DNA from: Deltaproteobacteria bacterium | GTDB lineage: Bacteria; Desulfobacterota; SM23-61 | Direction of reading: 5' to 3' | NCBI GenBank assembly: GCA_016234425.1 | Contig: JACRCA010000032.1 | Span: 1 to 9,770 of the forward strand | Length of the DNA stretch: 9,770 nt | Shown here: positions 7,769 to 9,770 of the stretch, one piece after another | Layout: every line of letters begins with the position of its first letter | Position numbering within the stretch: position 1 is the stretch's first letter | Notes under the pieces: generated by a model | Databases searched by the model: none | What the model was told of the DNA's origin: nothing | The model's input: the letters and a program-made list of their open reading frames with translations, nothing else | Made by a program: the position numbers and the translations under genes

Positions 7769-7797
7769 TTGATTTCCTTTCGCCTTTTCCCTAAGAT
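7769..7797 (+). promoter_or_regulatory. Candidate promoter for the HTH gene and island
   Basis: TTGATT (7769-7774), exactly 17 bases, then TAAGAT (7792-7797): four of six matches in each hexamer. Transcription would start near 7804, about 40 bases before the ATG at 7847. Three GATA-type direct repeats begin inside the -10 and continue through the start region, a placement typical of autorepression. Prediction from sequence only. Confidence 0.35.
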
Positions 7798-7840
7798 AGG
7801 TTGGTATCTGTTCTGATAAATTAGGATAAATTGGAATCTG
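7795..7840 (+). repeat. Helically phased direct repeats, possible operator
   Basis: Three near-identical decamers start at 7795 (GATAGGTTGG), 7815 (GATAAATTAG) and 7825 (GATAAATTGG), so starts are 20 and 10 bases apart, in register with the helix. The first and third extend to 16 bases with 13 matches (GATAGGTTGGTATCTG and GATAAATTGGAATCTG). They sit between the candidate -10 and the HTH start codon. Confidence 0.55.
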
Positions 7841-7846
7841 CCTGTT

Positions 7847-8059
7847 ATGACTGACACATGGCTGACAGTTAAGGAAGTAGCTCAATACCTCAAACTCAGT
7901 CCTGATCTTATCTACAAGCTTGCCCAGCAGGGAAAGATCCCTGCCTCTAAGGTCGGAACGGCTTGGCGATTCAAGAGAGAAAAAATCGACCGGTGGATGG
8001 ATGCAAATGAGAATCGAAGAAGAAAGGTGAAAACCAGCACCAAAAAGAGATCTGCCTAA
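7847..8059 (+). CDS. Small excisionase/MerR-like helix-turn-helix DNA-binding protein
   Basis: A 70-residue protein consisting almost wholly of one winged-HTH domain. Residues 5-51 (from WLTVKEVAQYLKLS through LIYKLAQQGKIPASKVG to WRFKREKIDRWM) have the full pattern of the excisionase-family DNA-binding domain. The basic C-terminal tail (RRRKVKTSTKKRSA) could add DNA contact. Proteins of this type occur beside type I restriction-modification genes and in integrated elements, where they act as regulators or recombination directionality factors; no integrase is visible here. No strong ribosome site precedes the ATG, only a weak GGA. The phased repeats just upstream are its most likely target if it regulates itself. 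It is followed by 43 bases and then the orphan HsdM-like tail, which suggests the gene it once preceded has been deleted. Confidence 0.8.
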   Translation: MTDTWLTVKEVAQYLKLSPDLIYKLAQQGKIPASKVGTAWRFKREKIDRWMDANENRRRKVKTSTKKRSA

Positions 8060-8102
8060 TTTCAAAAGATGGGGATTTTGGACATGGTGGCACGGCTTTT
8101 AA

Positions 8103-8216
8103 AGCAATCAAAGAAATCTCCTGCTGAAGGCCAAGTTAGAGGAGCAATTCGCCGAGTCTGCACACCTGGAGCAGGCGATTCGGGAGAATTTAAGGAGGTT
8201 GGGCTATGGGAATTAG
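8103..8216 (+). pseudogene. C-terminal remnant of a type I restriction-modification methyltransferase subunit (HsdM-like)
   Basis: The frame beginning after an in-frame TAA at 8100-8102 reads SNQRNLLLKAKLEEQFAES, then AHLEQAIRENLRRLGYGN, and stops at 8214-8216. From memory of the family this is the usual ending of N-6 DNA methylase M subunits: a coiled helix, then EAxIRxNLxxLGYG. There is no start codon in frame and no methyltransferase motif (no NPPF-type motif) in the 43 bases back to the HTH gene, so only the final ~37 codons remain. Its stop overlaps the MntA start by 11 bases, and its AGG AGG codons double as the MntA ribosome site, as expected of a former hsdM-mntA-hepT operon. The coding-tail reading is directly visible; the family assignment rests on pattern recognition. 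Confidence 0.55.
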
Positions 8217-8496
8217 CAGATTTTTAAGGGAGAGGCGAGACGATATTCTGCGCATTGCTGCCAAACACGGCGTATATAGTATTCGCATATTCGGATCGGC
8301 AGCCCGAGGCGAAGAGGCTATAGATAGCGATTTGGATTTTCTGGTAACAGTCGGACCCAATCCCTCGCCCTGGTTCCCGGCAGGGCTTGTTGTGGAACTT
8401 GAGGAACTACTGGGTCGGAAAGTCGATGTGGTCACGGAGGACAGCGTCTACTGGCTTCTGCGCCGTCGAATACTCAAGGAGGCCGTACCTCTATGA
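8206..8496 (+). CDS. mntA: MntA-type minimal nucleotidyltransferase antitoxin (MNT domain)
   Basis: A 96-residue member of the DNA polymerase beta-like minimal nucleotidyltransferases. The family signature GSx10DxD is complete: Gly30-Ser31 in RIFGSAARGE, Asp42 and Asp44 in DSDLDFLV, and a third acidic residue, Asp74, in GRKVDVVTED. In characterised MntA/HepT pairs the MNT protein uses ATP to AMPylate a tyrosine of the HEPN toxin and so neutralises it. All catalytic residues are present, so activity is plausible. AAGGAGG at 8192-8198, seven bases before the ATG, is a near-ideal ribosome site. The start lies inside the HsdM-like tail, and the stop overlaps the hepT ATG by four bases (ATGA), so the pair is probably translated in a coupled manner. 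Confidence 0.9.
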   Translation: MGISRFLRERRDDILRIAAKHGVYSIRIFGSAARGEEAIDSDLDFLVTVGPNPSPWFPAGLVVELEELLGRKVDVVTEDSVYWLLRRRILKEAVPL

Positions 8497-8909
8497 AGAA
8501 AGACCCGCGTGTTTATCTGGCTCAGATAATGGAGCGCATCGAGCGAATCGATCAATACACGGTTAAAGGGCGGGATGCGTTTCTTGCCGATTCATTGATC
8601 CAAGATGCTGTCATTCGCAATTTCGAAGTCATCGGTGAGGCCGCCAAGCAGGTTCCCGATGAGTATCGAAAACAACACCCCCTAATCCCCTGGCGGATGA
8701 TGACTGCCTTCAGGGGTGTGCTCATTCACAATTATGAAGGCGTAAGCCTCTCCCGGGTATGGGATATCATTGAAAAGGAATTGCCGCAGCTAAAAACAGC
8801 ACTATCTACGATCTTGCCCCCGCTTGAACAACTGGAACGTGAACTGGCCGGAGAGGACGAGCCGAGGAGCAAGAGTGAAGAAGAAAATCATGAAATGCAT
8901 CATTTGTAA
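8493..8909 (+). CDS. hepT: HepT-type HEPN ribonuclease toxin (DUF86 family)
   Basis: A 138-residue all-helical HEPN protein. The motif RX4HXY, which is both the RNase active site and the modification site, reads RGVLIHNY with Arg74, His79 and Tyr81. In studied homologues the Arg/His pair cleaves RNA and the Tyr is AMPylated by the partner MNT protein. NFEVIGEAAKQVPDEYR at residues 43-59 is also typical of the DUF86 family. AAGGAGG at 8476-8482 is ten bases before the ATG. Residues after about 115 (LAGEDEPRSKSEEENHEMHHL) form a charged tail longer than in usual members; it runs into the first bases of the broken YgiT-type gene. The extension looks like readthrough into neighbouring sequence rather than a domain, and its effect on activity is unknown. 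Confidence 0.9.
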   Translation: MKKDPRVYLAQIMERIERIDQYTVKGRDAFLADSLIQDAVIRNFEVIGEAAKQVPDEYRKQHPLIPWRMMTAFRGVLIHNYEGVSLSRVWDIIEKELPQLKTALSTILPPLEQLERELAGEDEPRSKSEEENHEMHHL

Positions 8910-9074
8910 GGCGGGCGAGACAAAGCCAAGCAAGACGACGGTAACTCTCGAACGCAGCGTATCACATTAGTTTTCAAGGGCATCCCAGCCCATGTATGCG
9001 CCAACTGTGGCGAGGCGTAGGTTGATGAAGACATCACCCGCCAATTGCTCAAGGCCGCGGAGAACGTGAGATAG
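8875..9074 (+). pseudogene. Broken YgiT/MqsA-type zinc-finger antitoxin gene
   Basis: From the ATG at 8890 the frame reads MKCIICKAGETKPSKTTVTL then ER and meets TAG at 8968-8970. After a one-base shift near 8956-8960 the matching continuation is open: ITLVFKGIPAHVCANCGEA, a TAG at 9018-9020 where the family usually has Tyr, then VDEDITRQLLKAAENVR and a stop at 9072-9074. Joined, this is a complete YgiT-type domain with both CxxC zinc pairs (CIIC and CANC). An in-frame GTG at 8875, five bases after GAGGAG, may have been the original start. Two separate lesions point to decay rather than one sequencing error. Such proteins are antitoxins of MqsR or DUF4258-type toxins; no toxin gene lies beside it, and the upstream space is occupied by hepT. 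Confidence 0.8.
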
Positions 9075-9130
9075 CTAAGATATAATCTTAGAATTCTAGC
9101 CAAAGATATTTGAAATTTTCCCCGCGCAAC

Positions 9131-9291
9131 GCCCTCCCCCTGCGACGGGGGAGGGCTTGCCCTGTGGAGTAAGCTCTACTACTCAACAGGGTAAAGGTGG
9201 GGGTGGACAAAGGAATTTTTCCCCCTCCCCTTTACCCCGTGAAATAGAGAAAAAATTTCACGGGGTGAATCCCCTCCCGCCAGGGGAGGGG
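9131..9291. repeat. Cluster of GC-rich inverted repeats (REP/MITE-like)
   Basis: Four successive stem-loops are visible. A perfect 10-bp stem is formed by GCCCTCCCCC (9131-9140) and GGGGGAGGGC (9147-9156). A 12-bp stem with one mismatch joins 9160-9171 and 9180-9191. A perfect 12-bp stem is ACCCCGTGAAAT (9234-9245) with ATTTCACGGGGT (9255-9266). An 8-bp stem is CCCCTCCC (9271-9278) with GGGAGGGG (9284-9291). A longer-range pairing also exists between GGGTAAAGG (9189-9197) and CCTTTACCC (9229-9237), competing with the third stem. The arrangement is non-coding and resembles composite palindromic repeats found scattered in deltaproteobacterial and other genomes. The last stem is followed by ATATTTTTG and could weakly terminate plus-strand transcription. 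Confidence 0.65.
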
Positions 9292-9351
9292 ATATTTTTG
9301 AGGTTGTCTAAATGTTAGAAGAAAATTCTCCGACTGAAAGATGTAAGAATC

Positions 9352-9404
9352 TATGCTTTTTCCGCGACTGCGCGCGGAAAAAGTGGCCCCTGCGGGGCAG
9401 CATA
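9352..9404. other. Nested palindrome with three-way-junction shape
   Basis: An outer stem TATGC (9352-9356) with GCATA (9400-9404) encloses two hairpins. One has a perfect 10-bp arm, TTTTTCCGCG (9357-9366) with CGCGGAAAAA (9373-9382). The other is GCCCC (9386-9390), loop TGC, GGGGC (9394-9398). The linkers are only GTG and A, so nearly every base is paired. It may be a structured RNA, a single-strand DNA substrate for a REP/IS200-type transposase, or a repeat unit; sequence alone does not decide. Confidence 0.5.
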
Positions 9405-9434
9405 AAGGGAAGAGCATTCAGCATTCATAATGGT

Positions 9435-9506
9435 AGGAAGGTATCCACAGCCCCGTCGCTCACCCGTTATTGAGAGACGTCGCTCCGGGGCTATGGATAA
9501 CTTCCT
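9435..9506. repeat. Imperfect inverted repeat with 21-bp arms
   Basis: Arms 9435-9455 and 9486-9506 pair at 19 of 21 positions; the two mismatches are G-A (9441/9500) and C-A (9448/9493). The 30-base interior contains the second copy of the direct repeat CGTCGCTC (9454-9461 and 9478-9485; the first copy begins at the arm end) and a small CTCA/TGAG stem (9459-9462, 9471-9474). Each arm carries a one-mismatch match to the DnaA box TTATCCACA (GTATCCACA at 9441-9449; TTATCCATA on the other strand, 9492-9500). Confidence 0.6.
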
Positions 9507-9529
9507 GTTTTATTGAACTTTTTTCACTC

Positions 9530-9547
9530 TTACCAACATGTTGGTAA
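9530..9547. promoter_or_regulatory. Perfect 18-bp palindrome, operator-like
   Basis: TTACCAACATGTTGGTAA is a perfect dyad with no spacer, the kind of site bound by dimeric TetR- or GntR-type repressors. No gene start lies just downstream within the window; the next recognisable structure is the repeat near the edge. It may regulate a gene beyond the window or be a relic. Confidence 0.4.
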
Positions 9548-9675
9548 TAGTTGCGCAGTAAGCGCCTAATAATACCTAAATTGAGCGCTTTTTTGGACAA
9601 AAATAAAGATAAACATCGAACCGAAACCCCTAAAAATCACATCGGGTATCCACTCAATAAGTGAAATGGAACCAT

Positions 9676-9770
9676 GTCATTCCTGTGAAAACAGAGCTTG
9701 CCCCGCACTTGATGCGGGGAATCCAGGTTTTATGGTTCCCTGCTTCCGCAGGGACGGAGTCTGGATTCCC
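9676..9770. repeat. Palindromic intergenic repeat with GGAATCCAG termini, open at the window edge
   Basis: GTCATTCC at 9676-9683 starts a series of hairpins: CTGT/ACAG (9683-9686, 9691-9694), CCCCGCA/TGCGGGG (9701-9707, 9713-9719) and TCCCTGC/GCAGGGA (9737-9743, 9748-9754). The last hairpin is enclosed by GGGAATCCAG (9717-9726) and CTGGATTCCC (9761-9770), a perfect 10-bp pair. The TCATTCC...GGAATCCAG pattern recalls a widespread bacterial repeat family with ATTCCC/GGGAAT cores. The element probably continues past 9770. Confidence 0.65.

Larger units (their letters stand above)
9075..9770. other. Gene-free, palindrome-rich intergenic region
   Basis: No open frame here has family features or a ribosome site, and I recognise no tRNA. 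The stretch holds the GC-rich hairpin cluster, the three-way palindrome, the 21-bp inverted repeat, the 18-bp palindrome and the edge repeat listed separately. A small palindrome CTAAGAT-ATA-ATCTTAG lies at 9075-9091, directly after the broken YgiT gene, without a T tract. Confidence 0.6.

Noticed and set aside
7795..7840. A CRISPR array or plasmid iterons from the direct repeats.
   Set aside because: The repeats are 10-16 bases with spacing of 10-20 bases and only three units; there are no spacers of CRISPR length and no replication or cas gene.
8069..8227. A 52-codon frame starting MGILDMVARLLKQSKKSP between the HTH and MntA genes.
   Set aside because: It has no ribosome site, and most of its length is out of frame with the better-supported HsdM-like tail, whose last codons match a known protein ending.
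9232..9417. A 61-codon minus-strand open frame over the hairpin cluster.
   Set aside because: It is composed of palindromic repeat sequence, has no ribosome site and resembles no protein.
9435..9506. A replication origin, because of DnaA-box-like sequences.
   Set aside because: There are only two imperfect boxes, no AT-rich unwinding element with further boxes, and no dnaA, dnaN or other origin gene nearby.
9560..9594. Rho-independent terminator (AAGCGC / GCGCTT followed by a T run).
   Set aside because: The stem is only six base pairs with a 19-base loop, too weak to call, and no gene ends just before it.

Overview
This looks like a stretch of bacterial chromosome, most plausibly from a deltaproteobacterium in the broad sense (Desulfobacterota or a relative). 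That is an inference. It rests on the gene order hemA-hemC-cobA/hemD with a ccsA-type gene and a CysG-B-type precorrin-2 dehydrogenase just upstream, on the uroporphyrinogen-III methyltransferase/synthase fusion, and on intergenic palindromic repeats of kinds I associate with such genomes. I could run no database search.

Minus strand, about 50-7635: a tightly packed block that reads as one transcription direction. In transcription order it holds a PF04909-type amidohydrolase, hisB, hisH, a precorrin-2 dehydrogenase (sirC), ccsA, hemA, hemC and a cobA/hemD fusion. Most junctions are 4-base ATGA overlaps or short overlaps, so the genes are probably translationally coupled. The two gaps are 76 bp (amidohydrolase to hisB) and about 185 bp (ccsA to hemA); the second is filled mostly by an inverted-repeat element. 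HemA, HemC and the HemD half make uroporphyrinogen III from glutamyl-tRNA (HemB and HemL are not in the window). The CobA half and SirC then divert it to sirohydrochlorin, the precursor of siroheme. CcsA handles haem for cytochrome c maturation. HisB and HisH belong to histidine synthesis, but hisA and hisF do not follow hisH as they often do; the tetrapyrrole genes follow instead.

Plus strand, about 7769-9074: an accessory island. A small excisionase/MerR-like HTH protein follows a candidate promoter and phased direct repeats. Next come the last ~37 codons of a type I restriction-modification HsdM-like protein with no body, an apparently intact MntA/HepT (MNT-HEPN) toxin-antitoxin pair, and a YgiT/MqsA-type zinc-finger antitoxin gene broken by a frameshift and an internal TAG. 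I read this as the eroded remains of a defence island in which only the HTH gene and the MntA/HepT pair are still intact.

About 9075-9770: no convincing gene. It is dense in inverted repeats: a cluster of GC-rich hairpins, a three-way nested palindrome, a 21-bp-arm inverted repeat, an 18-bp perfect palindrome that looks like an operator, and the start of a palindromic repeat running to the window edge. A second repeat family (arms rich in CACAGAG) occurs at both ends of the haem genes. One copy lies just before hemA. The other, cut by the window start, supplies codons for the C-terminal tail of the CobA/HemD fusion. I found no tRNA, rRNA, CRISPR array or transposase gene.
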